DNA of 64,000 nt from positions 1-64,000 of the forward strand of contig CAYSPZ010000003.1 in NCBI GenBank assembly GCA_964433065.1, in the 5' to 3' direction. The notes beneath the pieces are model-generated. The model was not told the DNA's origin. It ran no database searches and worked only from the letters and a program-made list of their open reading frames with translations. The position numbers and the translations under genes were made by a program. The DNA is from RGIG3009 sp964433065. Its GTDB lineage: Bacteria; Bacillota; Clostridia; Oscillospirales; Acutalibacteraceae. Position 1 is the stretch's first letter. Each line of letters starts with the position of its first letter. Below, one piece after another: positions 1 through 9,413 of this stretch.

Positions 1-52
1 TCGCTACCTCCACCTTGGCAAGGTGGCGCTCTACCAGATGAGCTAAAGCCGC
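1..52 (-). tRNA. tRNA-Gly (GCC), 3' end cut off by window
   Basis: The reverse strand reads a tRNA 5' half with D-arm GCTCATCTGGTAGAGC and anticodon loop TTGCCAA, giving anticodon GCC (Gly). The variable region, T-arm and CCA end lie before the window start. It is the last of four tandem leftward tRNAs. Confidence 0.9.
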
Positions 53-57
53 AAAAG

Positions 58-134
58 TGGTGCCTCCGATCGGAATCGAACCAATGACACGGGGATTTTC
101 AGTCCCCTGCTCTACCGACTGAGCTACAGAGGCA
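58..134 (-). tRNA. tRNA-Phe (GAA)
   Basis: Complete tRNA on the reverse strand. Acceptor strands TGCCTCT and GGAGGCA pair, the anticodon loop CTGAAAA gives GAA (Phe), the T-loop is TTCGATT, and CCA is encoded at 58-60. Confidence 0.95.
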
Positions 135-138
135 AATA

Positions 139-215
139 TGGCGACCCGGAACGGGCTCGAACCGTCGACCTCTAGCGTGACAGGCTAGCGTTCTAACCAG
201 CTGAACTACCGGGCC
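139..215 (-). tRNA. tRNA-Asp (GTC)
   Basis: Complete tRNA on the reverse strand. Acceptor GGCCCGG pairs with CCGGGTC, anticodon loop CTGTCAC gives GTC (Asp), and CCA is encoded at 139-141. Confidence 0.95.
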
Positions 216-225
216 GAATCCAAAG

Positions 226-301
226 TGGTGGAAACAACAGGGCTCGAACCTGTGACCCCCTGCTTGTAAGGCAGGTGCTCTACCAGCTGAGCTATGCTTC
301 C
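226..301 (-). tRNA. tRNA-Val (TAC)
   Basis: Complete tRNA on the reverse strand. Acceptor GGAAGCA pairs with TGTTTCC (one G-U), anticodon loop CTTACAA gives TAC (Val), and CCA is encoded at 226-228. It is the first tRNA of the four-gene transcript. Confidence 0.95.
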
Positions 302-332
302 ATGCCTGTCGCCGTTTCTTGCGACGGTGTCT

Positions 333-361
333 ATCATACTACACCCGCGCTAAAAAGTCAA
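333..361 (-). promoter_or_regulatory. SigA-type promoter of the tRNA cluster
   Basis: Reverse strand TTGACT (356-361), 17-bp spacer, TATGAT (333-338). The start point would fall about 25 bases before tRNA-Val. A short GTCGC/GCGAC inverted repeat lies in the leader. Confidence 0.8.
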
Positions 362-401
362 CCGAAATTTTTGATTTTTTTAAAATTTCTTAAATTTTCA
401 G

Positions 402-1274
402 TCAACGATCCGCCAATTTTTCGATTTCTTCACGGGTAAAGGTATACACGTTGTCACAAAAACTGCAAGTAACCTCCACTTTTCCCGTTTCATCGGGCAA
501 CGTGCGCAACTCGTCACGCGGCATCGCACAGAACGCACGGGTCACCTTTTCACGCGAACACGCGCAACGATATTCGGGCTCATAACTGTCCACCACATCG
601 TATTCAAAACCGACCAACGCTTTTTGCAAAATATCCGATACCGACAACCCGTCATCCAGCATCGTCGTCATCGGCGGCAATTGCGCAATATTCTGTTCCA
701 ACCGATCGATCACCGATTCGGGACAAAACGGCAACAACTGGATCAAAAATCCACCCGCCGCACGAACGCTCAGATCAGGGTTAACCAACACGCCGAGCGC
801 ACACACTGTCGGGATCTGTTCGCTGTTTGCATAATAGGCGGTGATATCCTCCGCCAACTCACCCGACACAATCGGTGTACACCCCGTGTACGGCTCCGCC
901 GCGCCGGTATCGCGCAACACGTACAAAAAACCGTCGGTACCGACCGCACCGCTGACATCCAGTTTCCCATTGGGTTTTAAAGGAATCTCCACTACGGGAT
1001 TTGCCGCGTAACCACGCACGTTCCCCCGCCCGTCGGATACCACCGTGATCTGTCCCGCAGGACCGCCGCCGTTCACTTTGAGCGTCACCGAATCCTCTGT
1101 ATTTTTCAGCATAATCCCCATCATAGACGCCGCCGTCAACAACCGCCCGAGCGCGGCGGTCACCACCGCCGACGGTTGATGGATCCGCTCAGCCTCTGCG
1201 ACGATATCGGTCGTATCGATTGCCAATGCCATCACAGTGGCATCGGTGGTCAAAGAACGAATGGCTTTACTCAT
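402..1274 (-). CDS. hslO: Hsp33 redox-regulated holdase chaperone
   Basis: Hsp33 is a cytoplasmic chaperone switched on by oxidative unfolding when its C-terminal zinc is released. The C-terminal part carries the paired cysteine motifs CAC and CSFC that bind zinc in this family, and the length (290 aa) is normal. The start was placed at the ATG at 1274 (protein begins MSKAIRSLTTDA), which has AAGGAG upstream and overlaps the previous gene by 8 bases. A longer upstream extension is open but unlike the family. It is the last gene of a leftward three-gene set with the methyltransferase and the YerC-like regulator. Confidence 0.93.
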   Translation of the reverse strand: MSKAIRSLTTDATVMALAIDTTDIVAEAERIHQPSAVVTAALGRLLTAASMMGIMLKNTEDSVTLKVNGGGPAGQITVVSDGRGNVRGYAANPVVEIPLKPNGKLDVSGAVGTDGFLYVLRDTGAAEPYTGCTPIVSGELAEDITAYYANSEQIPTVCALGVLVNPDLSVRAAGGFLIQLLPFCPESVIDRLEQNIAQLPPMTTMLDDGLSVSDILQKALVGFEYDVVDSYEPEYRCACSREKVTRAFCAMPRDELRTLPDETGKVEVTCSFCDNVYTFTREEIEKLADR

Positions 1275-2046
1275 ACTGTATGCAATCTCCTTCACAAAGA
1301 TAACCGTTTTTTGCAACGATCACCCAACGTTCGGTCGTGTCGGTCGGCGAATCGAACGTGCCGTCCTCCAACACGTCCAAACAGATCCACCCCGTTTGTT
1401 CCAATAATTTTTTCAGCGTACGCAACGAATATGCCCGTTCCCGTACAACGTCAAATAACCGCGTGTAACGGTCATCCTCCTCGCGCACGAAGAAATCAAG
1501 TGTCATCGTCGTGATCGCTGTTTTCGGCGCGTAGTGATTCTGCCAGACACAAACAAAGTCGTCCTGTTCAAACACGAACGCATTATCCGCCAATACGTTC
1601 TGATGCTTGTATGGGGTATTGACATCAAAGATAAACAACCCGTTTGGTTCTACAAAATAGCGTAACCGCTCTAAAAAGCGTTTCACATCTTGTGTCTTGC
1701 ACAGATGGTTGACACTATCCAAAATACAGACCGCACCGTCCGCCGTACCGTACAGATCCAATTCGCGCATATCCTGTTGTAACAACAACACCTGCTGCTC
1801 GATAAGCGTCGGTTTTTCCATCGCTTTGGCAAGCATTTCTCCAGACGCGTCAACACCGATCGGATCTACACCGTGACCGATCAACGCTTCGCATAAACTA
1901 CCCGAACCGCACGCGATATCCAGTACGGTTGCGGGACGCGACCCGTACCGCTCAAAAAGGGAGAGCAGATACTTCGCTCTCCCCTCATAGTCCACATCGG
2001 TCATCAGGCGGTCGTAAAACTCGGAAAAATCCCGATATCCACCCAT
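1267..2046 (-). CDS. Class I SAM-dependent methyltransferase, substrate unknown
   Basis: About 259 aa with the Rossmann-fold SAM-binding motif I VLDIACGSGSLCEAL near residue 40 and the N-terminal pattern FSEFYDRLM typical of small-molecule or unassigned methyltransferases in Firmicutes. The ATG at 2046 overlaps the stop of the upstream yerC-like gene as TGATG, so translation is probably coupled; a GTG one codon upstream is the alternative. The target cannot be read from the sequence. Confidence 0.85.
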   Translation of the reverse strand: MGGYRDFSEFYDRLMTDVDYEGRAKYLLSLFERYGSRPATVLDIACGSGSLCEALIGHGVDPIGVDASGEMLAKAMEKPTLIEQQVLLLQQDMRELDLYGTADGAVCILDSVNHLCKTQDVKRFLERLRYFVEPNGLFIFDVNTPYKHQNVLADNAFVFEQDDFVCVWQNHYAPKTAITTMTLDFFVREEDDRYTRLFDVVRERAYSLRTLKKLLEQTGWICLDVLEDGTFDSPTDTTERWVIVAKNGYLCEGDCIQYE

Positions 2047-2342
2047 CACGATTGCTCCTCTTCCATACGTTTAAAGATCATATCGTACGCGTCGCAACCG
2101 TACGCGAGCGAACGGTTGACTCGACTGATGGTCGCCGTGGAGGCACCCGTTTTGGCAACGATCTCGGTATATACCCGCTTTTCGTGCAACAACTTCGCCA
2201 CCGCGATCCGTTGCGCCAACGACTTGATCTCCGATACGGTGCAAAGATCTTCAAAGAACCGATAACATTCTTCACGGTCTTTCAGCTGCAAAATCGCATC
2301 AAATAAAAAATCGGTATGGTCATCTTTGATTTTCGAAGTCAT
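2046..2342 (-). CDS. YerC/YecD family TrpR-like DNA-binding protein
   Basis: This 98-aa protein has the TrpR-like helix-turn-helix (KTGASTATISRVNRSL) and the preceding SEIKSLAQRIAVAKLL helix conserved in the YerC/YecD family. The regulated target is not known from the sequence. It has a good ribosome site (GGAGG, 9-base spacing) and its own promoter at 2373-2401, and is the first gene of the yerC-methyltransferase-hslO unit. Confidence 0.88.
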   Translation of the reverse strand: MTSKIKDDHTDFLFDAILQLKDREECYRFFEDLCTVSEIKSLAQRIAVAKLLHEKRVYTEIVAKTGASTATISRVNRSLAYGCDAYDMIFKRMEEEQS

Positions 2343-2372
2343 CGTCAGATACCTCCATCACATTCTGCAAAC

Positions 2373-2401
2373 ATTTTAACACAACAAAGCGTGAAAGTAA
2401 A
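2373..2401 (-). promoter_or_regulatory. SigA-type promoter of the yerC-like operon
   Basis: Reverse strand TTTACT (2396-2401), 17-bp spacer, TAAAAT (2373-2378), about 30 bases before the start codon and just after the tyrS terminator. Confidence 0.55.
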
Positions 2402-2413
2402 GAGAGAAAATAC

Positions 2414-2446
2414 AAAAAAAGATTTCGGACGATACCGCCCGAAATC
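2414..2446 (-). terminator. Rho-independent terminator of tyrS
   Basis: An 8-bp stem GATTTCGG/CCGAAATC (2439-2446 with 2421-2428) is followed on the reverse strand by seven T, eight bases after the tyrS stop. Confidence 0.9.
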
Positions 2447-2454
2447 CCTTTTTG

Positions 2455-3681
2455 TTATCCTAAAATGACCTTGTGATAGGCTTTCTTGCCTTTTTTGATC
2501 AGGATATATCCCTTATCAAACGCTGCTTTGGAAACGGTAGCAAACGCACCCGCAACCTTTTCACCGTCTACGCTCATACCGCCCTGTTCGATCAGACGAC
2601 GTGCTTCGCCGCGCGAAGGGGTCAACCCCGTGAGCATCAACAGATCGATCACACCGATCGCATCGTCGGTGAACGCGCCGTCGTCAATGGTGGTAGACGG
2701 CATATTCTCGGTATCACCGCCGCCTGCAAACAACGCACGGGCACTGTCTTGCGCTTTCTGCGCTTCCTCTTCCCCGTGAACCATTTTGGTCAGTTCATAT
2801 GCCAAGATCTCTTTCGCGGTGTTCAGTTGACTGCCTTCCCACGCATCCATTTCCATGATCTGCTCGATCGGCAGGAAGGTCAGCATACGGATACATTTGA
2901 GCACGTCGGCATCGTCGACATTGCGCCAGTATTGATAGAATTCGTACGGAGAAGTCTTGTTGGCATCCAGCCACACGGCATTGCCGGCGGTCTTACCCAT
3001 CTTTTTACCTTGCGAGTCGGTAAGCAGGGTGATGGTCATCGCGTGAGCGTCTTTGCCGAGTTTACGACGGATAAGTTCGGTACCGCCGAGCATATTCGAC
3101 CACTGATCGTCACCGCCGAACTGCATATTGCATCCGTACTCTTTGAACAGATAGTAGAAGTCGTACGACTGCATGATCATATAGTTGAATTCGAGGAACG
3201 AAAGTCCCTTTTCCATCCGCTGTTTGTAGCATTCGGCACGCAACATATTGTTGACCGAGAAACACGCACCCACCTCACGAAGCAGGTCCACGTAGTTGAG
3301 TTTGAGCAACCAATCGGCATTGTTGATCATCTGCGCTTTGCCGTCGGAGAAATCGATAAACCGCTCCATCTGGTGTTTAAAACATGCCGCATTATGGTCG
3401 ATATCCTCTTTGGTAAGCATCTTACGCATATCGGTTCGTCCCGACGGATCACCGATCATCGTGGTGCCGCCGCCGATCAACGCGATGGGCTTGTTCCCCG
3501 CCATCTGCAACCGTTTCATAAGCGTCAAAGCCATAAAATGACCTGCCGTCAAACTGTCCGCCGTGCAGTCAAACCCAATGTAAAACGTGGCTTTACCGTT
3601 ATCCACCATTTCGCGGATCTCGTCCTCGTTGGTCACCTGCGCGATCAAGCCTCTGGCTTTTAATTCTTCAAATACTGTCAT
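2455..3681 (-). CDS. tyrS: Tyrosyl-tRNA synthetase
   Basis: Class I aminoacyl-tRNA synthetase charging tRNA-Tyr. The N-terminal catalytic core has the tyrosine-binding region YIGFDCTADSLTAGH, the KMSKS-type loop is KMGKT, and the C-terminal S4 RNA-binding domain contains LLMLTGLTPSRGEARRLI. At 408 aa the length is normal for TyrS. The start was set at the ATG at 3681, which has AAAGGGG eight bases upstream; the 44 codons open before it overlap recN and the promoter. No T-box leader fits, because the promoter lies only about 30 bases upstream. Confidence 0.96.
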   Translation of the reverse strand: MTVFEELKARGLIAQVTNEDEIREMVDNGKATFYIGFDCTADSLTAGHFMALTLMKRLQMAGNKPIALIGGGTTMIGDPSGRTDMRKMLTKEDIDHNAACFKHQMERFIDFSDGKAQMINNADWLLKLNYVDLLREVGACFSVNNMLRAECYKQRMEKGLSFLEFNYMIMQSYDFYYLFKEYGCNMQFGGDDQWSNMLGGTELIRRKLGKDAHAMTITLLTDSQGKKMGKTAGNAVWLDANKTSPYEFYQYWRNVDDADVLKCIRMLTFLPIEQIMEMDAWEGSQLNTAKEILAYELTKMVHGEEEAQKAQDSARALFAGGGDTENMPSTTIDDGAFTDDAIGVIDLLMLTGLTPSRGEARRLIEQGGMSVDGEKVAGAFATVSKAAFDKGYILIKKGKKAYHKVILG

Positions 3682-3711
3682 GGTGTTTACCCCTTTGTCA
3701 TAATCCAGTCT

Positions 3712-3740
3712 ATTAAAACATACCGTTTTCCGTTTGTCAA
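3712..3740 (-). promoter_or_regulatory. SigA-type promoter of tyrS, overlapping the recN stop
   Basis: Reverse strand TTGACA (3735-3740), 17-bp spacer, TTTAAT (3712-3717). The -35 box uses the TGA stop codon of recN. Confidence 0.7.
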
Positions 3741-5413
3741 GAACCGAGCATCTCTTTAGCGGCTTGTAACGTACTGTCGGTAATATCCCCGCCGATGATC
3801 CGCGCGAGTTCACGGGCGCGGTCGTCGTTTTGAAGCAACGTTACCTGCGTATAGGTTCGCTCGTTATGAACGTTCTTCTCTATCAAATAATGGCGATCGC
3901 CTTTAGCGGCGATCTGCGCCAAGTGGGTGACGCACAACACCTGTCGGTCGCGCCCTTTTACGGCGGTCTTCGCCGTCTGTGCCAACTTGATCCCCACTTT
4001 TTGCGCCGCGCGACCGCTGATACCCGCATCGATCTCGTCAAAGATCAGGGTATCGATCTCGTCCGCGTCCGCGAGTACCGACTTGATCGCCAACATAATG
4101 CGCGACAATTCACCGCCCGACGCGATCTTTATGATCGGACGCGGCAGTTCGCCGACGTTCGCCGACATTAAGATCTCCATTTTATCGGCACCGTTCGCGG
4201 TTGGCGGTATGGCAACGTGGTCAACCACCACTTTAACACCGCTCATATCCAGAAACGCTAACTGTTCCTGTACCGCTTCGGAAAATGCCGAAGCCGCATT
4301 CTTGCGTTGTGCGGTCAACACCGCCGCGGTTTCTTCCAGTTGTGCAAACAGTTGCCGTTCCTGCACGGTCAGACGCTTTACCGTTTCGTCGGATAACACG
4401 ATCTCGTTCAGTTCGCGTTTACAATTCTCTAACGTTTCCAGTACCGCTTGTTCACTGCCGCCGTACTTGCTCATAAGCCGACGAATGGTATCCAACCGAT
4501 CTTCCGTCTCGTCCAATTCTTTCGGGTCGAAATCCAACAGATCCGTCGAGGAACGCAGTTCCTGCGCTACCTCCTGTAACGTATACAGGGCTTCCTGCAA
4601 CTGGTCTGCCAACGGTTGTACCTGCTCCATATACCGCGCGGCACCAAACAGATCTTCCACCGCACGTTCGGTCAATGATACCGCACCGTTGCCACTTTCG
4701 TCACCGTATAACAGTTCTTTGCACTCACTCAGATACGAGGCGATCTTTTCGGCATTGCGATACAGATCCCGTCGCGCCAACAACTCGTCCTGTTCGCCGA
4801 CGCGCAACCCCGCCGTTTCGATTTCGCGGATCTGATATTCAAGCAGATCGATCCGCCGCACCTTTTCACTCTCGTCCATATCGGCATCGGCAAGGCGGGC
4901 GGTCACGTCTTTCCACTGACGGTAAACATTACGGTAAGCATCGAGAGCCTGTTCGGTGTTGCCGAACCGATCCAGATAACCGATATGGGACTCTACCGAA
5001 AACAGCGCTTGGTTCTCGTGTTGACCGTGCAGGTCAACGAGCCACTGTCCCATCTCACGCAACAACGCGGCGGTAGCGGGTCGCCCGTTTACGGTACAGG
5101 ATCCCTTCCCCTCCGCCGTCATCGTCCGACCGATCAGCAGGTTTCCGTCTTCGTCCGGCGGAAAGCCGATTGCGTCAAGCCGTTCGACCGTCCACGGTGA
5201 CAGTTGTGTAAACAATGCCGTTACGTGTGCGGTATCCGCGCCCGTACGTACCATTGAACGAGTAATGCGTTCGCCCAGTACGGCATTGATCGCGTCGATC
5301 ACAATGGATTTACCGGCACCCGTTTCACCCGTGAGAACGTTAAATCCCTCATAAAAACGGATGTCTGCCCGTTCGATGACCGCGATGTTCTCAATGTGTA
5401 AACATTCCAGCAT
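3737..5413 (-). CDS. recN: DNA repair protein RecN
   Basis: SMC-like ATPase that acts at double-strand breaks. Walker A GETGAGKS is at residues 29-36, a long central coiled coil follows, and the C-terminal Walker B region LIFDEIDAGISG is intact. At 558 aa it is full length. It lies directly after argR in the same leftward string, the usual arrangement in Firmicutes. Confidence 0.97.
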   Translation of the reverse strand: MLECLHIENIAVIERADIRFYEGFNVLTGETGAGKSIVIDAINAVLGERITRSMVRTGADTAHVTALFTQLSPWTVERLDAIGFPPDEDGNLLIGRTMTAEGKGSCTVNGRPATAALLREMGQWLVDLHGQHENQALFSVESHIGYLDRFGNTEQALDAYRNVYRQWKDVTARLADADMDESEKVRRIDLLEYQIREIETAGLRVGEQDELLARRDLYRNAEKIASYLSECKELLYGDESGNGAVSLTERAVEDLFGAARYMEQVQPLADQLQEALYTLQEVAQELRSSTDLLDFDPKELDETEDRLDTIRRLMSKYGGSEQAVLETLENCKRELNEIVLSDETVKRLTVQERQLFAQLEETAAVLTAQRKNAASAFSEAVQEQLAFLDMSGVKVVVDHVAIPPTANGADKMEILMSANVGELPRPIIKIASGGELSRIMLAIKSVLADADEIDTLIFDEIDAGISGRAAQKVGIKLAQTAKTAVKGRDRQVLCVTHLAQIAAKGDRHYLIEKNVHNERTYTQVTLLQNDDRARELARIIGGDITDSTLQAAKEMLGS

Positions 5414-5423
5414 AAGGTTACTC

Positions 5424-5870
5424 CTACTGTCGTTTCTTTAATTCCTCTGCTAAAACTTGGGCTTGTTCCGCCGATTTGGTAATACATACGAACGTGTCGT
5501 CCCCCGCCAACGTACCGATCACCGTCGGCCAATGCAGAGAATCCATCGCCGCACAGGCGGCTTGCGCCATACCGGCATGGCATTTCACCACCACCAGATT
5601 ACACGCATCGTCCACCGACACCACCGCATCGTGGAACAAGGAACTGAATTTTGAAGAGATATGTTTACTGTCCTGACGCACCACCGAATACCGATACGCG
5701 CCGTCGGAATCCTGCACCTTGATAAGGCGCAATTCCTTAATATCACGGGATACCGTCGCCTGTGTAACCGAGAAACCGCAATCCTGCAATGCCATCATCA
5801 GGTCTTCTTGGGTTTCCACCCGACGGTTTTGAATGATCTCTAAAATTTTAGACTGACGTTTGGTTTTCAT
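5424..5870 (-). CDS. argR: Arginine repressor/activator ArgR (AhrC)
   Basis: Arginine-responsive transcription regulator. The N-terminal winged helix (FSVTQATVSRDIKELRLIKV) binds DNA, and the C-terminal domain carries the oligomerisation and arginine-binding segment with GTLAGDDTFV. 148 aa is the normal length. It sits 10 bases before recN and 4 bases after nadK, as in other Firmicutes. Confidence 0.96.
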   Translation of the reverse strand: MKTKRQSKILEIIQNRRVETQEDLMMALQDCGFSVTQATVSRDIKELRLIKVQDSDGAYRYSVVRQDSKHISSKFSSLFHDAVVSVDDACNLVVVKCHAGMAQAACAAMDSLHWPTVIGTLAGDDTFVCITKSAEQAQVLAEELKKRQ

Positions 5871-5874
5871 GGGG

Positions 5875-6714
5875 TCATCCCTTCCTGTTTGTTAACTTTC
5901 TGTCCAGTATCTCGTAAAACGGTTGATGCTCCAGTTTAATGAGCGCCGCTCGCGTTTTCGAGCGGGTAATGCGCACCGTCGTGTTTTTGGAAAGCGCGAC
6001 CGTTTCTTCCCCGTCTACCGTCAAAAACACGTTGCCGCTTACGGTACGGTCGCGCGGTACGACCAACACATCGGCGCTTTCGTGAAAAATATACGGACGC
6101 GTATGTAACGAATGCGGACAGATCGGGGTCAACAGCACGCAATCGAGCGACGGATCCACCACAGGACCGCCTGCCGAAAGTGAGTACGCGGTCGAGCCGG
6201 TAGGTGTTGCTACGATGATCCCGTCCGCTTTATACGACGGAAGCGGTACCCCGTGATTGGATACTTCGATATCGATCATACGGGTCAACGGTCCGCGCGA
6301 CACCACCGCTTCGTTCAGCGCACTGAACAAACGGGTCTTGCCGTCTTGTTCGGTGAGAATAACATCCAACATCATACGGTACTGTGTATCGTAATCCCCC
6401 GTAATCAACCGTTTCAGTTGGGATAGGTCTTGCCGTTCCAGTCCTGCCATAAACCCTACCCGTCCGCAGTTGATACCCAAAACTGCCTTGCCGTGCGCGG
6501 CGGCTTTTTTTGCACAATGAATGATGGTACCGTCACCGCCGAGCGCGATCGCCACGTCACACGCGGCAATCAGGTCTTCTGCATCTTTGGGCGGAAATGC
6601 CGTATCGACGGGCAATAACGATTGTACGCCCAGTTGTTCGAGCATACACACGATCTGTTGCGTGATCTCCCCGCAATTGATCGCGCCGTTATTGGGAATG
6701 ACCGCTACTTTCAT
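5875..6714 (-). CDS. nadK: NAD kinase
   Basis: Phosphorylates NAD to NADP in the cytoplasm. The diagnostic GGDGT motif is followed by INCGRVGFM, and the second conserved block DGIIVATPTGSTAYSLSAGG is present. 279 aa is normal. It is part of the tlyA-nadK-argR-recN string with short gaps. Confidence 0.96.
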   Translation of the reverse strand: MKVAVIPNNGAINCGEITQQIVCMLEQLGVQSLLPVDTAFPPKDAEDLIAACDVAIALGGDGTIIHCAKKAAAHGKAVLGINCGRVGFMAGLERQDLSQLKRLITGDYDTQYRMMLDVILTEQDGKTRLFSALNEAVVSRGPLTRMIDIEVSNHGVPLPSYKADGIIVATPTGSTAYSLSAGGPVVDPSLDCVLLTPICPHSLHTRPYIFHESADVLVVPRDRTVSGNVFLTVDGEETVALSKNTTVRITRSKTRAALIKLEHQPFYEILDRKLTNRKG

Positions 6715-6731
6715 CGACTCACCTCCGTTAC

Positions 6732-7547
6732 TTATTGAAATGAAGCAAATGTTTCGTCCACCACGCGACGTACATCGATAGCGGTTTGCGCTGATGTGTC
6801 ACGCGAAAGGACTGTTAAATATTCAATGTTGCCGCGTACGCGCCCCGCTCCCCCTTGAATGGGAGAGCCGAATAACCATGCGGCATGGCAATTTTCTTGT
6901 TCAAAAAATGAGAGAAGATCCCGCAAGACCCGCACGTGAACCGCTTTGTCACGTACAATACCGTTTTTACCGATATCGGCTTTACCCGCTTCAAATTGCG
7001 GTTTGATCAACAGTATCAATATACCGTCTTCCCGTAAAAACGGGAGTGCATACGGTAGGATCTGTTTGAGCGAAATAAAGGATACGTCGGCGGTGATCAC
7101 ATCCACCGACCCGTGTGGGATCGTTTCGGCAAGTTGCGGATAACGGATATCCGTTCCCTCCAAATTGACCACACGCGTATCCGCGCACAAAGACGGATGC
7201 AGTTGTCCGTGTCCTACGTCCACCGCATATACTTTCTGTGCGCCGTGTTGTAACAGGCAATGGGTAAACCCACCCGTCGACGCGCCGATATCCAATACCG
7301 TTTTGTCGGTCATATCGAGTTGACAAACGGTGATGGCTTTTTCCAGTTTCAAACCGCCGCGCCCGACGTAAGTGTCGGTCGCCTCGCAACAAACCGTATC
7401 AGTCTCACACACACCGAACGACGCTTTACGGATGACCGCACCGTTAACGGTAACTTCGCCGTTTTGAATGCGTTCTTTCGCCTTTTCCCTGCCGGAAGCA
7501 AAACCGTGGGTGACCAGATACGCATCTAACCGTTGGGTATTGCTCAC
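6732..7547 (-). CDS. tlyA: TlyA-family rRNA 2'-O-methyltransferase
   Basis: The N-terminal S4 RNA-binding domain (RLDAYLVTHGFASGREKAKE) is followed by an FtsJ-like SAM domain with VLDIGASTGGFTHCLL, the layout of TlyA/YqxC enzymes that methylate rRNA cytidines. The start was set at GTG 7547, which overlaps the dxs stop as GTGA; the longer open frame runs inside dxs. At 271 aa the length matches the family. Confidence 0.92.
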   Translation of the reverse strand: MSNTQRLDAYLVTHGFASGREKAKERIQNGEVTVNGAVIRKASFGVCETDTVCCEATDTYVGRGGLKLEKAITVCQLDMTDKTVLDIGASTGGFTHCLLQHGAQKVYAVDVGHGQLHPSLCADTRVVNLEGTDIRYPQLAETIPHGSVDVITADVSFISLKQILPYALPFLREDGILILLIKPQFEAGKADIGKNGIVRDKAVHVRVLRDLLSFFEQENCHAAWLFGSPIQGGAGRVRGNIEYLTVLSRDTSAQTAIDVRRVVDETFASFQ

Positions 7548-9392
7548 AGTTGACCGTCCCCCACTATGCGTTTTATCATACCATCCACGTCTAACCCGCA
7601 CTGCCGTAAGCCTTCCTCGACGGTACAGGCAGGCAGGATACGCTCGATCGCATACGGTTCGTATTTGCCGTAGAAATGGTTCTGTACCAACTGTGCGCCG
7701 AATTGTTGCGCCAGACCGCCCTGTGCGGACGCTTCTTCAAAGAACAAAACCAATTGATATCGCATCGCGATTTCCAACGCTTTTTGCGGAATGGGATGGA
7801 TACGGTTGAGTTTGAGAACCGATACTTCTCCCTGTCCTTGTAACGCTTTTACGGTTTTCAAGACGTTGGCAAACAATCTGCCGTAGGTGATCACCAAGGT
7901 ACGCGCCGCCGAATTGCGGAAGTAGGTGAAGTCTTTTCCGTCCGGTTTATATCCGTTGAGCGGGAACTGTTCCCCGCGCGGATACCGTACCGCGGCAATG
8001 CCCGTTTCATCGTATAAGGCTTTGTTCAGATGCAGATGCAATTCCTCATACGTTGCAGGTGCGTAAATGCAGGTATTGGGAATGGTGGTCAAAAACGGCA
8101 CGTCAAAAATACCTTGATGCGTTTCGCCGTCTTCCGGCACGATTCCCGCACGATCGACCGCCAACACGATGTGGTTGTTCATAATCGCCGTGTCGTTGAG
8201 CAGTTGGTCATACGCGCGTTGCAAGAAGGTGGAATACACCGCAAACACGGGACGGCAATTTCCCGCCGCTAAACCGGAAGCAAAGGTGACCGCGTGCGAT
8301 TCGGCAATACCGACATCGAAAAAGCGGTCGGGATTTTGGTTGGCATACCGTTTCAATCCGGTACCGTCTGTCATTGCCGCGGTGATCACGCATAAGCGAT
8401 CGTCTTTTTCCGCGCGATCACACAAAAAATCGCCCGCCGCCTTGGAAAAGTTCATACCGCCACCGTTCGGTTTGCCCGACTCAACGTCAAATCCGGCGAT
8501 CCCGTGATACACGTCGGGGGCACTTTCCGCAGGTGTATAGCCTTTTCCCTTTACAGTTGAAACGTGAAGAAGAACCGGGCGATCGATCTCTTTCGCGGTG
8601 TGTAATGCCACTTCCAACGCTTTGAGATCGTGTCCGTCTACGGGGCCGAGATAGTAAAGACCCATATCTTCAAACATACCGGAACTTTGGTNNNNNNNNN
8701 NTTAAGTTGCTTTTCGCGTGCGCTAAATGCCGATGCAACCATTCACCGATCAACGGAAGATGAGCGGTCAGTTCGGCAAAACCGTTCTTAAACCGTTGGT
8801 AAAACGGTTTGGAGCGCAAGGTGGACAAGTACCGCGCAACAAAACCGACACTGCGGCTGATCGACATCTGATTGTCGTTGAGTACGATGATCAACCGCTC
8901 ATTGTGTCGGGCGGCATTACAAAGCCCTTCATACGCGAGACCGCCCGTCAACGCGCCGTCACCGATTACCGCGACCACGTAACCGTCGTCGCCTGTCAAT
9001 TGTTTGGCATATGCCAGACCGCTCGCCGCCGAAACGGAGGTACTGCTGTGACCGGTCACAAAAGCATCGTATTCACTTTCAAGCGGCGACGGGAAACCCG
9101 AAATACCGTCCAGTTTGCGCAACCGCGCAAATTTATCAAGACGACCGGTCAACAACTTATGTGTGTAACACTGATGTCCGACGTCCCATACGATCTCATC
9201 GTTCGGCAGATCAAACAACCGATGCAACATCACGGTCAGTTCCACCACGCCTAAGTTGGAAGACAGGTGTCCGCCCGTTTCGGATACGGTTTTAATGATC
9301 GTATCCCGCAATTCGGCACACAGTTCTTCCAACTGTAAAGGCGAAAGACTTTTCAGGTCTGCCGACGTGTGTAATGTTTTAAAAACGCTCAT
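7544..9392 (-). CDS. dxs: 1-deoxy-D-xylulose-5-phosphate synthase, split by an assembly gap
   Basis: First enzyme of the MEP isoprenoid pathway, joining pyruvate and glyceraldehyde 3-phosphate with thiamine diphosphate. The N-terminal part (from 9392) has the cofactor motif GDGALTGG with its Asn (VLNDNQMSIS); the C-terminal part has the conserved GPVDGHD and transketolase-like domains. The ten N at 8692-8701 are a placeholder: the two parts are in different frames only because the gap length is arbitrary. The flanking residues (HAKSNL, then QSSGMFEDMG) suggest that a few codons are missing and that the real gene is intact. It lies next to ispA and tlyA as expected. Confidence 0.93.
8692..8701. 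other. Assembly gap (10 N)
   Basis: Ten unresolved bases interrupt dxs. A fixed length of ten is typical of scaffolding placeholders, so the frame change across it is not evidence of a pseudogene. Confidence 0.95.
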
Positions 9393-9413
9393 ATATCCTC
9401 TACTCTTTTTCGA

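Noticed and set aside
2473..3663. 396-codon open frame opposite tyrS
   Set aside because: Antisense shadow; composition (His, Arg, Phe rich) and lack of a ribosome site show it is not coding.
3682..3740. T-box leader for tyrS
   Set aside because: Only about 25-30 bases lie between the promoter and the start codon, too short for a T-box.
3927..4835. 302-codon open frame opposite recN
   Set aside because: Ser/Arg/Asn-rich antisense shadow of recN with no start signal.
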